Of a stretch of 64,000 nucleotides of DNA, positions 32,225-42,190 are shown piece by piece. The first letter of the stretch is position 1. Each line of letters opens with the position of its first letter. The translations under genes were made by a program, and so were the position numbers. The notes below the pieces were generated by a model that saw only the letters and a program-made list of their open reading frames with translations, was not told the origin of the DNA and did not search any database. The stretch spans positions 2,164,501-2,228,500 of the forward strand of contig NZ_CP017768.1 in NCBI RefSeq assembly GCF_002813695.1. Direction: 5' to 3'. Source of the DNA: Methanobacterium subterraneum. Its GTDB lineage: Archaea > Methanobacteriota > Methanobacteria > Methanobacteriales > Methanobacteriaceae.

Positions 32225-32362
32225 AGGGAATATTTATTAATCTCCACTAATCATATGATCATGCAACTAAAATTAAGGTCACAAAAGTCAATAATGAAAA
32301 TCATTACATAAACTCTATATAATAATTAAAATCCCCTTATCCAAATCAAAGGTGGAAGTGAA

Positions 32363-33208
32363 ATGGACTATATGTTTGAACTCTACGAGCAAGTTAAAGA
32401 TGATATGAAGTTTTTTATAGCCTCTGATGTGCGGGCTAAAATATTAATAAGTTTAAGAAGTGGATCCAAGAATCTGGCTGATTTACGTAAGGAAATCCAT
32501 TTAAGTTCATCCACCATTCTACATGGGATGAATCAACTGGAACAGAAAAATTTCATTTTCCGAGAATCAGGAAACTACTCCCTATCCCAAACCGGAGAAG
32601 TGGTAGCCAACAAACTAATCGATGTAATGAGATCCTTCTACTCCCTAAACCTATGTGAAGGACTGTTCTTAAACCATGACATCAGCTGCATACCCCCAGA
32701 ACTCTTCAAAGATATAGGTTGTCTGGAAAAATCATTCATTGTCAAATCCACCAGCACCAATATCATGAGACCACAAGAGGTTTTATCCGAATTCCAATCA
32801 AAGAGCAAAAATTTCAAACAATTAACATCAGTTTATAACCCCTCAAGCATTCAGATTTTCCTGGAAACCCTTGAAAAAGATGGAAACGTTCAGTTAATCA
32901 TGACTGAAGGAATTATTGACAAACTGATTGAAAATGCAGGGAAAGACAAACTGGAAAAATGGATCAATGATGGTCAGTTACAGTTAATGAAAATCGATGA
33001 AGATGTGAAGATCTCACTGACCACAGGAGATAACTTCATTGCTTTGGGCCTATTTTCAGCTGACGGAGCATATGATCTGAATATTTCCCTAATTAGTCAT
33101 GGTGAAGAGGCTATTTCATGGGGGAACCGGTTATTTGATCATTATTTCCAACAAGCCACACAGGTTAAGATGGATGCACTGGAAATTCATGATGAAATCC
33201 TGGCCTGA
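32363..33208 (+). CDS. Winged-helix regulator with FilR1 (methanogen regulatory) domain
   Basis: 281 residues. The N-terminal wHTH (about 15-85: DVRAKILISLRSGSKNLADL, LSSSTILHGMNQLEQ) is of the ArsR/MarR class common in methanogens. The C-terminal part (about 130-270) fits the DUF1724/FilR1 sensor domain (VQLIMTEGIID, FSADGAYDLNISLIS). GGTGGAAGTG precedes the ATG. Ligand and targets unknown. No partner gene is adjacent, although a kinase-like sensor follows 330 bases on. Confidence 0.82.
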   Translation: MDYMFELYEQVKDDMKFFIASDVRAKILISLRSGSKNLADLRKEIHLSSSTILHGMNQLEQKNFIFRESGNYSLSQTGEVVANKLIDVMRSFYSLNLCEGLFLNHDISCIPPELFKDIGCLEKSFIVKSTSTNIMRPQEVLSEFQSKSKNFKQLTSVYNPSSIQIFLETLEKDGNVQLIMTEGIIDKLIENAGKDKLEKWINDGQLQLMKIDEDVKISLTTGDNFIALGLFSADGAYDLNISLISHGEEAISWGNRLFDHYFQQATQVKMDALEIHDEILA

Positions 33209-33541
33209 AATTAATTTTGAAAAAATTAAATCTTGTGAATATACAATCAAAACCGATCCTATCGAGTTATCGGTTTAACATACTATTTTTTTATTTAACT
33301 GACTTTAAGATGTTATTTTTCAAGTTTTATTTTTTTTATATTATTTTTCCAATTTTTTTCCTGTATATATGTTCAGATCTGAATCGTTTAGCTTATTCTT
33401 TTGTTATATTGTGTTTCCAAAAGCTTCACTGGATGTTCAGCCTGAAAAACCTTACAGATTATAAGTATAAAAAGAAGTTATTGGGAAATAATAATAAGTA
33501 TAAATGTTAATGATCCATACCAATAAATATCTGAAATCTTA
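33209..33541. other. AT-rich intergenic region, no supported gene
   Basis: 333 bases between the regulator and the kinase. A possible 97-residue reading frame (33217-33510) is Phe/Lys/Tyr-rich, low in complexity and without a ribosome site; I treat it as noncoding. The promoter of the next gene must lie here, but no single TATA box stands out. Confidence 0.5.
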
Positions 33542-34984
33542 ATGAATAACACTCTGTGGGATGTTATGGCTGAAGAAATAAGAGTTCTAATACTAGAGGA
33601 TGTGCCATTGGACGCTGAACTTATAGAAACTCAGCTTAAGCGAGAAGGTCTCCAATTCACATCTAAAATCGTGGAAAAAGAAGATGATTACCGGAGAGAA
33701 CTGGTGGAGTTCCAGCCGAGCATCATCCTGGCAGATCATTCCTTACCTCAATTTGATGGAATCACGGCCATGAACCTGGCCAGGGAAATCACTCCCAACA
33801 CGCCCTTCATCTTTGTAAGTGGAAAAATAGGTGAAGATTTCGCGGTAGAAATGTTAAAAGAGGGCGCAACAGACTATGTTCTTAAAAATAACCTCTCAAA
33901 ATTACCTCATTCTGTTTTAAGGGCTTTGAAAGAGGCTAAAGAAAAACTTGAAAAATCAGTTGCGGAACAGGCTCTTAAAGAACGTGAAGAAAAATACCGG
34001 ACTCTTTTTGAATACTTCCCTAATTACGTGGTTGTCCTAGGATTGGATGGTAAAATAATCGATCTCAACCATGCTGCGGCAAAGTTCAGCCCACTCTCCC
34101 GCGATGACACTATTGGTATGTACTTCACTGATCTCCAGTCCATTACTGGGGAAGATTCTACCTACTATCAGGAATTATTTTCCAAGTATCTAAAAGGAGA
34201 AGATGTGGGTCCATTTGAGTCACGTTTAATTACCCGGGAAGGCGAAATACGCTTAATGGAAATTTATCCGGCTCCTTTACTTAAAAATGGGGAATTATTT
34301 GCAGTTCAAGTCATAGCACAAGATATCACCGATCGTAAAAAGGCAGAAACAGAAATAAATGCATCTTTAAAGGAAAAAGAGATGCTTTTGGGTGAAATCA
34401 ATGGAAGGGTTAGAAATTATATGAACATGATCTCCAGCCTGCTGGAACTACAATCAGTGTACATGAAAGATGAGGAAAACCGGGAAGTTCTGAAGGATAA
34501 TAAAAACCGGGTTAAATCAATGCTACTCATCCACGATGGATTCTCCCAATCTGAAGATTTTGCTCTAATAGATTTTTCCCAGTACATTAAGAAAATTATA
34601 GAACTCATTATCAGTTCTTACCACGTTGACACAAACCGGATAAAGATGAAAACACGGACAGATGGTTTAATGTTGGACATTGATGCCGCTATACCCTGTG
34701 GACTGATCATCAACGAACTCCTGACCAATGCGGTGAAACATGCCTTCCCTGGAACCAGTGAAGGAGAAATATCCGTGGAGTTCGGTCTGGATAACCATGA
34801 AAACAATGTTTTGATTGTTAACGATAATGGTGTGGGGCTTTCTCCAGATATTGGATTTAAGGATAGTGGAACCATGGGATTCCAGCTGGTGAATACCTTG
34901 GTAAACCAGTTAGACGGGAGTATAATACTTTCCAGAGATAAGGGAACCACTTTCCAGATTATCTGGTCTGAATCTGAATATTAA
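33542..34984 (+). CDS. Receiver-PAS-HisKA_2-type sensor kinase lacking the phospho-histidine
   Basis: 480 residues, cytoplasmic, without membrane segments. Receiver domain (12-128) with acidic pocket Asp20, phospho-acceptor Asp65 and Lys95; PAS domain (150-265); HisKA_2-like dimerisation region (about 278-345); HATPase_c (375-478) with NELLTNAVKHAF and DNGVGL. The usual EIHHRVKNN reads EINGRVRNY at 285-293, so the phosphorylatable His is replaced. ATP binding looks intact. It may therefore signal by conformation or phosphorylate another way. The start may be the ATG at 33566 instead, preceded by GTGGGATG. Confidence 0.85.
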   Translation: MNNTLWDVMAEEIRVLILEDVPLDAELIETQLKREGLQFTSKIVEKEDDYRRELVEFQPSIILADHSLPQFDGITAMNLAREITPNTPFIFVSGKIGEDFAVEMLKEGATDYVLKNNLSKLPHSVLRALKEAKEKLEKSVAEQALKEREEKYRTLFEYFPNYVVVLGLDGKIIDLNHAAAKFSPLSRDDTIGMYFTDLQSITGEDSTYYQELFSKYLKGEDVGPFESRLITREGEIRLMEIYPAPLLKNGELFAVQVIAQDITDRKKAETEINASLKEKEMLLGEINGRVRNYMNMISSLLELQSVYMKDEENREVLKDNKNRVKSMLLIHDGFSQSEDFALIDFSQYIKKIIELIISSYHVDTNRIKMKTRTDGLMLDIDAAIPCGLIINELLTNAVKHAFPGTSEGEISVEFGLDNHENNVLIVNDNGVGLSPDIGFKDSGTMGFQLVNTLVNQLDGSIILSRDKGTTFQIIWSESEY

Positions 34985-35127
34985 CATTGATGGTATTGTT
35001 TTAGGTTCCAAAAGTTCTGATTCATTTTCGGAAATTTGTGAATCTAGGGTACTTAATATTTTTTTAAATGGAAACAAAAGCTTAAACCTATTTAAAACAG
35101 CTAATTAATTGTAGTGGTGATAATTCA

Positions 35128-36801
35128 ATGCTTTACAAGGATTTAGTGGAAGTTTACCAGGATCTGGACTCCACCACCAAGCGTCTGGAAAAGACTGATA
35201 TTTTGGCCAAATTTTTGTCTAAAGTAGGGGATGAAGAACCTGAACTCCTACCTATAGTAACCCTACTATGTCTGGGTCGAATTTTTCCCACTTGGAGTGA
35301 GGAAGAACTGGGAATCGGATCAAAATTACTGATGAAAGCCATTTCACAGGCAGTTGGAGTTTCTCCTGAGGATGTGGAGAATCGTATGCGGGACACGGGG
35401 GATATTGGTGAGGCTGCAGAGGAATTATATCTCAAAAAAAGCCAGGTAACCCTGTTCAGCCGACCAATAACCATAGGAAAAGTACACCGTAATCTGGTGA
35501 AGATGGCTGAAATTTCAGGTAACCGGGCCCAATACAAAAAAATAGACTATTTAATGGAGCTATTGTCATCAGCATCCCCTGCAGAGGCCAAGTACATCAC
35601 CCGAACCGTACTGGAAGAACTACGTGTTGGTGTGGGGGAAGGAACCATCCGTGATGCAATTTCACAGGCATTTAACATACCCAAAGAAGTTACAGAACGA
35701 GCACATATGTTAACTAACGACATGGGATTGGTAGCGGAGGTGGCCCGGATGGAAGGTGGAGAAGGGCTGCGTAAACTAACTCTTAAACCTGGAAAACCAG
35801 TAAAACCCATGCTGGCACAGTTATCTCCAAGCATAACTGAGAGTGTGGGGGAAATGGGCTGGGCCATCTGCGAAACTAAATATGATGGGATAAGGGTTCA
35901 AATTCACCGGCATGGTGATAAAATAGATATTTTCACCAGAAGGCTGGAAAATATCAGCCTGGCACTTCCTGAAATCTCTGACTACATTGAAAAATCCCTT
36001 CCACACGAGGATTTCATTGTGGAGGGTGAAATAATCGCCAGTCGGGATGGTAAACCCATATCATTCCAGTACATGCTGCAAAGAGTGCGTAGGAAATATG
36101 AAATCGATAAAATGGTTTCTAAAATCCCTTTAACTGTTTATCTATTTGATGTGCTCTATTATCATAGGCCCGTTCTTGATGAACCTCTCCAAGAACGGAG
36201 AAAAACCTTAGAATCAATAGTAAAAGTGTTGGAAGGTAAACTAGAGCTTTCTGCCCAGGTTAAAGTCACTCTCGAGGAGATAGGGAAGGCTCAGGACCTC
36301 TTTGAAACATCAATTAAGGGTGGTCATGAGGGTATAATGATCAAAGACCCTCATGCACCATACATGCCAGGTATAAGGGGTAAGAAGATGCTAAAATTGA
36401 AGGCAGAACCGGAAACCCTGGATCTGGTGGTGGTGGGTGGAACCTACGGAAATGGCAAGCGAGCTCATCTCATTGGATCCTATCTTATGGCTCTTCAGGA
36501 TGAGGACAACCAGCTCAAGCCCCTGGCTTACGCTGCAACTGGTTTGGATGATCAAACATTGTTGGAGCTTTCTGAAATGGTAGAACCTCTAATAATCAGT
36601 AAAAAAGGTAGGCAAGTGAAGATCGAACCATCCATAATCATGGAAATTGCCTTCAGTGAAATAGTGGAAAGCCCGGAATCCGAAACAGGATATTCACTAC
36701 GGTTCCCGGTGGTTAAAAGGATTCGTAACGACTTAGGGTTGGATGAGATTGATACTCTGGAGAGAATTGAATCAATCTTCAGGAACTCAGAGAAAACTTG
36801 A
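35128..36801 (+). CDS. lig: ATP-dependent DNA ligase
   Basis: Seals nicks in replication and repair. 557 residues, the usual archaeal length. N-terminal DNA-binding domain (1-215), adenylation domain with catalytic Lys in ETKYDGIRVQIH (about residue 252), further motifs RRLENIS, VEGEIIAS and EGIMIKD, and C-terminal OB fold with MLKLKAE. GTGGTGA lies upstream of the ATG. Single gene with a T-rich tail after the stop. Confidence 0.96.
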   Translation: MLYKDLVEVYQDLDSTTKRLEKTDILAKFLSKVGDEEPELLPIVTLLCLGRIFPTWSEEELGIGSKLLMKAISQAVGVSPEDVENRMRDTGDIGEAAEELYLKKSQVTLFSRPITIGKVHRNLVKMAEISGNRAQYKKIDYLMELLSSASPAEAKYITRTVLEELRVGVGEGTIRDAISQAFNIPKEVTERAHMLTNDMGLVAEVARMEGGEGLRKLTLKPGKPVKPMLAQLSPSITESVGEMGWAICETKYDGIRVQIHRHGDKIDIFTRRLENISLALPEISDYIEKSLPHEDFIVEGEIIASRDGKPISFQYMLQRVRRKYEIDKMVSKIPLTVYLFDVLYYHRPVLDEPLQERRKTLESIVKVLEGKLELSAQVKVTLEEIGKAQDLFETSIKGGHEGIMIKDPHAPYMPGIRGKKMLKLKAEPETLDLVVVGGTYGNGKRAHLIGSYLMALQDEDNQLKPLAYAATGLDDQTLLELSEMVEPLIISKKGRQVKIEPSIIMEIAFSEIVESPESETGYSLRFPVVKRIRNDLGLDEIDTLERIESIFRNSEKT

Positions 36802-36921
36802 ATGAAGTGAATGAGTTTAAATAACAATCTCAATTCACCCATATCCATGGCTTTTTTAGGAAGTTTTCAGGCGGAAAAAAGTTTAATTTAACCAATTTTT
36901 TTAATTCTTTATTTTTCATTT

Positions 36922-36988
36922 TTTTTTATATAACATCCCATTGGTGTGCACACTACCATAATTTATTAATAATATCATTACTAGTAAT
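36922..36988 (+). promoter_or_regulatory. Promoter of the OB-fold gene with two short palindromes
   Basis: TATA-like TTTTTTATATA at 36922-36931; GTGTGCACAC, a 10-bp palindrome, at 36944-36953 around the predicted start; ATTACTAGTAAT, a 12-bp palindrome, at 36977-36988, just before the gene. Either could be an operator; both are short enough to be chance in AT-rich DNA. Confidence 0.35.
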
Positions 36989-37001
36989 AATGGTGGTTGT
37001 A

Positions 37002-37394
37002 ATGGAAGACAAGAAAATCTTCAGACTGGCTTTATTCACTACTATTTTGGGGTTGGTGGGGATGATATTCTCAGCCAACTATATAACACCCCAGGAAGTT
37101 CAAATTAAAGATATGGACCGTGGAATGCTTGATAAAGAGGTTTCAGTTGAGGGATTGGTCACTGGAGTTAGCCAATCCCAGAAGGGTGGAACCTACTTCC
37201 TGGAGTTAATGGATGGCACTGGGAAAACCAAGGTGGTTATATTTGAAAGCGCGGCATCCGAAATCCAGAAAACCAGTGTAAACATTGAAAACTTTAATAA
37301 AAGACGTGTAAGGATTGTAGGGAAGGTCACTGAGTATCAGGGTAGTCTGGAAGTGGTACTCAAGGATGCTAGTTCACTAAAAATAATAACGTAA
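37002..37394 (+). CDS. Membrane-anchored OB-fold protein
   Basis: 130 residues from the ATG at 37002 (GGTGG upstream); an ATG at 36990 is possible. An N-terminal helix (about 8-28, LALFTTILGLVGMIFSANYI) anchors an OB-fold of the tRNA_anti type (about 38-128: VSVEGLVTGVSQSQKGGTYF, RVRIVGKVTEYQGSLEVVL). Such proteins bind nucleic acid or serve as small assembly modules; with the anchor it may face outside. Function unknown. Confidence 0.72.
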   Translation: MEDKKIFRLALFTTILGLVGMIFSANYITPQEVQIKDMDRGMLDKEVSVEGLVTGVSQSQKGGTYFLELMDGTGKTKVVIFESAASEIQKTSVNIENFNKRRVRIVGKVTEYQGSLEVVLKDASSLKIIT

Positions 37395-37655
37395 TCAATG
37401 GTTTATTTGTCTTGATGCTACCCTAATTCAATTTTATCACCATTCTTCACTTTTATGGAACCATTTTTCAATATGAACAATAAATTCCCACATCTCATCT
37501 CCCCATACATGGGCACTAAACTTCTGATTTATTCAAGTTTCCAATTGAATTTAAAGCCCTTTATCTCATTATAAAAAATGTGTAAAGTGAGAATCTTTTC
37601 CTGCAATGTAGAGTGCGGGTGGATACTAATTGGCTAAATAATTTATTAAATCTGC

Positions 37656-38240
37656 TCATAATTCATTTTTTTGATAGTTCATCTTTATGTAGCCGAATAC
37701 CACAATATGCAGTAATATTGAAAAAAATATTGATATAATGGAGGTTATTGGAGAAACAGCGTTGTAAGAATAATATATTATCAAAGCATAGACTCCTACG
37801 GGAATTCCCAATATTAAACTCACAATAAGCCCTGGATTATATTCCTGATTTTTTATGGAAAAAAACACATGGCTTAAACTATTAAATACAGCAAAATAGG
37901 GGATCCATAGGCCAAACATTATGTTAACTGAGGATAAACCTGCAAAGATGGGCATCAATATCCAGATAATAGGAATATTTATCCAAAAAATGTTTTTTTC
38001 ATTTAAAGGATATTCTCCTTCTTGAACCTGGAATACCTTTTTATTAATGTAATTTTTAAACCCATTTCGCGCATGTTCCTCAAACTGATGTAACAAATAA
38101 ATAGGTATCTGTATCCAAATCAAAAATAGAATTGTATTTTCAAGTTTTATAAAATAGATCACAAGCAGTGTAATTGCTATTGCAAGTAAAACACTTAACT
38201 TTGCCCAATTTTTATAGAGCCAATTTGTCATCATGGCCAC
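37656..38240 (-). CDS. HXXEE-domain membrane protein
   Basis: 194 residues with about six hydrophobic helices. The family motif is seen as LLHQFEEHARNGF (His-x-x-Glu-Glu, about residues 50-62), with further conserved His in FNSLSHVFF and LLHIVVFGY. HXXEE proteins are polytopic and of unknown function; the His/Glu set suggests metal binding. The GTG at 38240 may not be the true start; ATG codons follow at 38234 and 38231. Confidence 0.75.
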   Translation of the reverse strand: MAMMTNWLYKNWAKLSVLLAIAITLLVIYFIKLENTILFLIWIQIPIYLLHQFEEHARNGFKNYINKKVFQVQEGEYPLNEKNIFWINIPIIWILMPIFAGLSSVNIMFGLWIPYFAVFNSLSHVFFSIKNQEYNPGLIVSLILGIPVGVYALIIYYSYNAVSPITSIISIFFSILLHIVVFGYIKMNYQKNEL

Positions 38241-38598
38241 CAGAATAAATCAAAATATATAATATTGTTCATGTGAGTCATTATTATATATTTGGTATGT
38301 TTAAGGTAGAATTTTTAAGGATTAAATAAATTTTTGAAGATATTTTCCAAAAAAAATCAAGTTTTTATTCTCGAATAGAATTAGTAATGTGGATACCTTT
38401 GTCAGCAGTGTAGTGTACAATGAGACCTATCATGTATTAATAGTGTACTATCTTGCAGAATAACCATATTACTAATTCAAAAATCGTATGTCAAAATCGT
38501 GAAAAAGGAATCGTTAACAATTACACCCAATCTGAAAATAGTGAGTGTATTGACTATTACATCAATCCTAACGGTTATATCATCCTTGAATGTTTCGG
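38241..38598. other. Intergenic region, nothing convincing
   Basis: 358 AT-rich bases between a divergent membrane gene and the 3' end of the flippase-like gene. A 71-residue frame beginning with TTG at 38453 lacks a ribosome site and runs into the end of the opposing gene. I see no RNA or repeat. Confidence 0.45.
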
Positions 38599-39606
38599 TC
38601 AATCTTTTTTGGAAGACTTCAAACCAAGGGTGTATTCTTTAATCTCTTCCAGGATATCCTGGGCATAATATGAGCAAAATATTATTCCCAGGGCAGTTAC
38701 CACCCAGAATGATGCTAAACGGTCTACCAGAGCTATGCTTCCACCCAATGCACTGGAAATTCCGAAAAGCACGAATAATCCAGTGAGTGATAGTTCGATG
38801 GAACCAATACCTCCTGGAAGGGCGGATACTATTCCAATGATGTTGGCTAGGAGGAAGATGATGATGATGGCCACGAAGTTGATTTCAACGTTGAAAGCAA
38901 CAAAAACAACGTATAACCGCACACATTCCAGAAGCCAGGAAACAGCTGTAAATAAGAATACAACCAGCAGATTCTTGAAGCTGCTGAATGTTTTGGTGTA
39001 TTCGATCATGCTGCGCAGTCCTTCAGTGAACTTTAGGTAGAAATTCTCCACCACCTCTTCAGAGATAGGTAAAAATCGTAGTATGGAATGAATACGATGA
39101 TAAATCCATAAACTGGTATCTTCTCTCCAGTTGATTAGATAAATGACTACTAAAAGTCCTAAAGAAGCTAAAACTCCCATAATTGCTATTAATCTCACTT
39201 TTGGGAGTAAGAATGCGCATAATATTAATAAAACAGCCACGATAACTCCGTCAAAGAATCTTTCGGTTAATCCTGCAGATAAACCTTCTGAAAGTGTTAT
39301 TCCATTGATTTTTTTACCGGCCACAGCGTTTAAAACTTCCCCTGCAGTACGCATGGGACTGAAATTTCCTGCAAAAAGTCCAATGGTTTTGACAATGAAA
39401 TTCTTCTTAAATTCCCAAGGTTGATTAATGATATAACCCCAGCGTAATGAACGTATCCAAACTACAAATAGGTGTATGCCAACTGCCAGTAATATTAACC
39501 AGGGATTAGCAGTTTTTATCACATCCCACATTTTTTGGGGGCCGATCCAGATTATCAGGAGTGCCAGTAGCAGAATGCTCACCAGGAAAACATAGTATCT
39601 TTTCAA
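38599..39606 (-). CDS. Flippase-like membrane protein (AglD/LPG-synthase transmembrane family, UPF0104)
   Basis: 335 residues from a TTG at 39606 supported by GGAGGATC upstream. Eight or so membrane helices: VSILLLALLIIWIG at the start, VWIRSLRWGYIIN, KTIGLFAGNFSPMRTAGEV, and SALPGGIGSIELSLTG near the C-terminus, family signatures. Such proteins accompany glycosyltransferases in lipid-linked glycan or archaetidyl-polar-head work. It overlaps closely with the glycosyltransferase gene upstream (stop two bases before the start), an operon. Confidence 0.85.
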   Translation of the reverse strand: MKRYYVFLVSILLLALLIIWIGPQKMWDVIKTANPWLILLAVGIHLFVVWIRSLRWGYIINQPWEFKKNFIVKTIGLFAGNFSPMRTAGEVLNAVAGKKINGITLSEGLSAGLTERFFDGVIVAVLLILCAFLLPKVRLIAIMGVLASLGLLVVIYLINWREDTSLWIYHRIHSILRFLPISEEVVENFYLKFTEGLRSMIEYTKTFSSFKNLLVVFLFTAVSWLLECVRLYVVFVAFNVEINFVAIIIIFLLANIIGIVSALPGGIGSIELSLTGLFVLFGISSALGGSIALVDRLASFWVVTALGIIFCSYYAQDILEEIKEYTLGLKSSKKD

Positions 39607-39608
39607 AT

Positions 39609-40285
39609 TCAGATCCTCCGCAGTAATTTACGCACCAGTAGGCGCAGGGTGAACATCAAATAATGCAACACGTGTCTGGCACGAACATAGGATTTTTCAT
39701 TACCATAAATACACTGTATGGGTCGTTCCCCAACCACCAAGTCGTTTTCAGATGCCTTACACAGGACTTCTGATTCATAAACATAGTCATTGTAGGATAT
39801 TCCAGTAAAAAAGGGAGCTGCCTTCTTAGATATTACTCTAAAACCGCACTGGCTGTCGGTGATATGATAACCAGTCATGAATCTTATCAACCAGGTGGTT
39901 ATTCCGTTGGAAAGCCGGCGCTGGAGGGGCATGTTCTGGGGGGTCATGTTCAGGAAGCGGGAACCGATCAACAGGTCAACACCATCCATTCCCCCAGTAA
40001 AAAGGGTATGCATTGGGGGTCATGTTGTCCATCTCCATCCAAAAGAACCATAAAATCATAATCATCTTCAATGGCACTTTTTAACCCGGTTTTAATGGCA
40101 GCACCCTTACCAATGTTTTTCCAATGTTTAATAACTGTGGCACCAACATTCTTTGCCAGGATTGCGGTTTTATCAGTGGACCCATCATCCACAACTAACA
40201 CGTCTGAGTATTTTTTAACACCCTTAACCACGTTTAATATGGCCGTTTCTTCGTTGTAAGCGGGAATAATAGTTATGATTCTCAT
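39609..40285 (-). pseudogene. Family-2 glycosyltransferase (dolichyl-phosphate sugar synthase type), frameshifted
   Basis: Reading from 40285: IIPAYNEETAILNVV, VVDDGSTDKT, LLDGDGQHDPQ, typical GT2 UDP/GDP-sugar binding with the DGDGQHDP acidic motif. The frame breaks at a G5 run (near 40000) and resumes with MDGVDLLIGSRFLN, then QCGFRVISKKAAPFF to the end at 39609, about 225 residues in all. One extra G would restore the reading. The intact form should transfer a sugar to a lipid carrier. Probably co-transcribed with the flippase-like gene. Decay and assembly error are both possible. Confidence 0.8.
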
Positions 40286-40419
40286 TTAAATCCTGAATCT
40301 TAATGATAGTTAACAAGATGTAACAAAGTAAGCAATAATATTTATTATAAATTAGATATTTTCATTTGATATATAAGTCATGGTGTTCCAATGAACTATT
40401 TCCCAGTCTTGCGAGAAAA

Positions 40420-40435
40420 GCCAGTTTTTACTGGC
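40420..40435. repeat. Short perfect stem-loop upstream of the membrane protein gene
   Basis: GCCAGT (40420-40425), four T, ACTGGC (40430-40435). It lies 100 bases before the plus-strand gene at 40535, within 249 intergenic bases. It may be a leader structure; there is no T-tract to make it a terminator. Confidence 0.4.
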
Positions 40436-40534
40436 ACTGATCCTGTTAAATATTTGAATCAATAACTTCCAATTAGAATATTCTTTAACTTTTAGGCTCT
40501 AATACATTTTTCATACAAGACATTAGGTGTGTAA

Positions 40535-41998
40535 ATGGAATATGGAAAAATAACCGAAAATAGGTTTCTTTTGTTGATGATCCCTGCTATTCTGGCGTTT
40601 ATTATTGCTTTAATCCCCACTTTAAAGTATCCATGGCCATTAAGCTGGGATATTCACTATCATGTGCACCTGGCCAAACTCTACCTGGAACAGGGAATCA
40701 TATTTTGGGATCCATTGACATACGCACCATTCGGAAGACCAATATTTTACCCACCACTTTTCCACTATATTCTGGCAGCATCTGCCGCTGTTTTTAAAGT
40801 TGATCCTTTCCAGATATCCCGTTATCTCCAACCTATTTTTGCATTTTTCATGGTTTTATCATTCACTTTCGTGACCAGTAAATTATACAACTTGAGGGTG
40901 GCCTTACTGGCCGGATTTTTCCTATTTTTCTCAGTATTATTTCACCGTGCCATACTACCATTACCAGAAACCATGGCCTTAATATTATTCCCAATGGCAA
41001 TATATCTTTATTACCTTGCGCTGAGGGGAAATAGGGCTAAATTTGCCATTTTAGGAGGCATTCTAAGTGGTTTAATGATGTTAACCCACAATTTAACTGG
41101 ATTAATAATGCTGGGGGTGGTCCTGCTTTTCACACTGGCACTTAAACTCCGGAATGAAAGGGTTGATTACAAGGTATTGGGTTTTTTCATGGGATTCACT
41201 CTCATGGTAGCTGCCATTTGGTGGCTGCCCCTAATCATCCACTACGGGTTCATCTTCCACAATCCTCAGATGGTTATCCTAGGACCGGTGGGGTATTTGG
41301 GCATCTTGAATAAGACCATGGGGGTACCGGCCCTTATATTCGTATTTCTATGGGTAGTTTCCATGATAAATGATGAACTTAATAAGGATTATGTGGAAAA
41401 ATGGCATAATAGATTATCCCGTGGAGATATTCTGATTATCATCTGGGCTTTATTCCCTTTAATCTTAAGTAATGCCTATTTACTGGGATTTTCCATACTT
41501 ATAGATCGGATCTTGAATTTCGCAGTATTTCCAGTGATGATTATTGCTGCATTGGGGCTGGAATACATCTATTCAAATAAAAAACCAGCATATCAAAAGG
41601 CATATAAGGTAATAATTGCCCTTTTAATCATTTCATCTTTATTTTCCGCAGTATTTTGTGCATTATCATTAAAACCCATGGTAACTGACTCTCAAAGAGA
41701 TTTAGCCCAATGGTTTGCAGATAATGGGGATGGTAAGGGGGTAGTAATGTCACTCACCGAAGGCCTTGATCCGGTTATTGTTTCCATATCCCGTCAACCA
41801 GTTTCCACAGGGGGTTATCAGCCTGGAATGGTCAAAGTTCTGGATCGAAACCTTTACTACAGTGGAAATTTCACCAAAGAAGATTGTATGAGGGATAACA
41901 TAGAATACTTTGTGGTACAGTCGCCAATTGTCCATCATAGTTATTTCACCATGGTTTACCAGAACAAAGATTATAAAGTCTGGCAGGTAAATATCTAG
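40535..41998 (+). CDS. Polytopic membrane protein, GT-C glycosyltransferase-like
   Basis: 487 residues, about ten helices. The first outer loop contains PLSWDIHYHVHLAKLYLEQG, with Asp and His residues like the catalytic loop of GT-C sugar transferases, followed by DPLTYAPFGRPIFYPPLFHY. The C-terminal soluble part (about 400-487) has GDGKGVVMSLTEGLDP. Likely transfers a sugar or lipid-linked group at the outer membrane face; substrate unknown. Lies with other glycan genes (flippase-like, GT2, phosphohexomutase). Confidence 0.65.
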   Translation: MEYGKITENRFLLLMIPAILAFIIALIPTLKYPWPLSWDIHYHVHLAKLYLEQGIIFWDPLTYAPFGRPIFYPPLFHYILAASAAVFKVDPFQISRYLQPIFAFFMVLSFTFVTSKLYNLRVALLAGFFLFFSVLFHRAILPLPETMALILFPMAIYLYYLALRGNRAKFAILGGILSGLMMLTHNLTGLIMLGVVLLFTLALKLRNERVDYKVLGFFMGFTLMVAAIWWLPLIIHYGFIFHNPQMVILGPVGYLGILNKTMGVPALIFVFLWVVSMINDELNKDYVEKWHNRLSRGDILIIIWALFPLILSNAYLLGFSILIDRILNFAVFPVMIIAALGLEYIYSNKKPAYQKAYKVIIALLIISSLFSAVFCALSLKPMVTDSQRDLAQWFADNGDGKGVVMSLTEGLDPVIVSISRQPVSTGGYQPGMVKVLDRNLYYSGNFTKEDCMRDNIEYFVVQSPIVHHSYFTMVYQNKDYKVWQVNI

Positions 41999-42190
41999 TG
42001 AAGTGGATATTAACGTGACAAACCATGCCATTACTGGTGGAATTGAACACGGTTTTATTGAAAATATGGTTCAAATACTAGATCAGTAAAAAAATCAAGG
42101 GTCATTAGATCAGTAAAATCTAAATAATTCATAATTAACAGATTTATGAATGTTTTCAAGATTTATAATGAAATTTTAGGAAGTGCATTT

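Noticed and set aside
33217..33510. 97-residue open frame rich in Phe/Tyr/Leu after the FilR1-type regulator
   Set aside because: Low-complexity AT-rich translation, no ribosome site, no family resemblance; the gap is better read as noncoding.
38453..38668. 71-residue open frame beginning with TTG
   Set aside because: No ribosome site, overlaps the 3' end of the flippase-like gene on the other strand, no recognisable motif.
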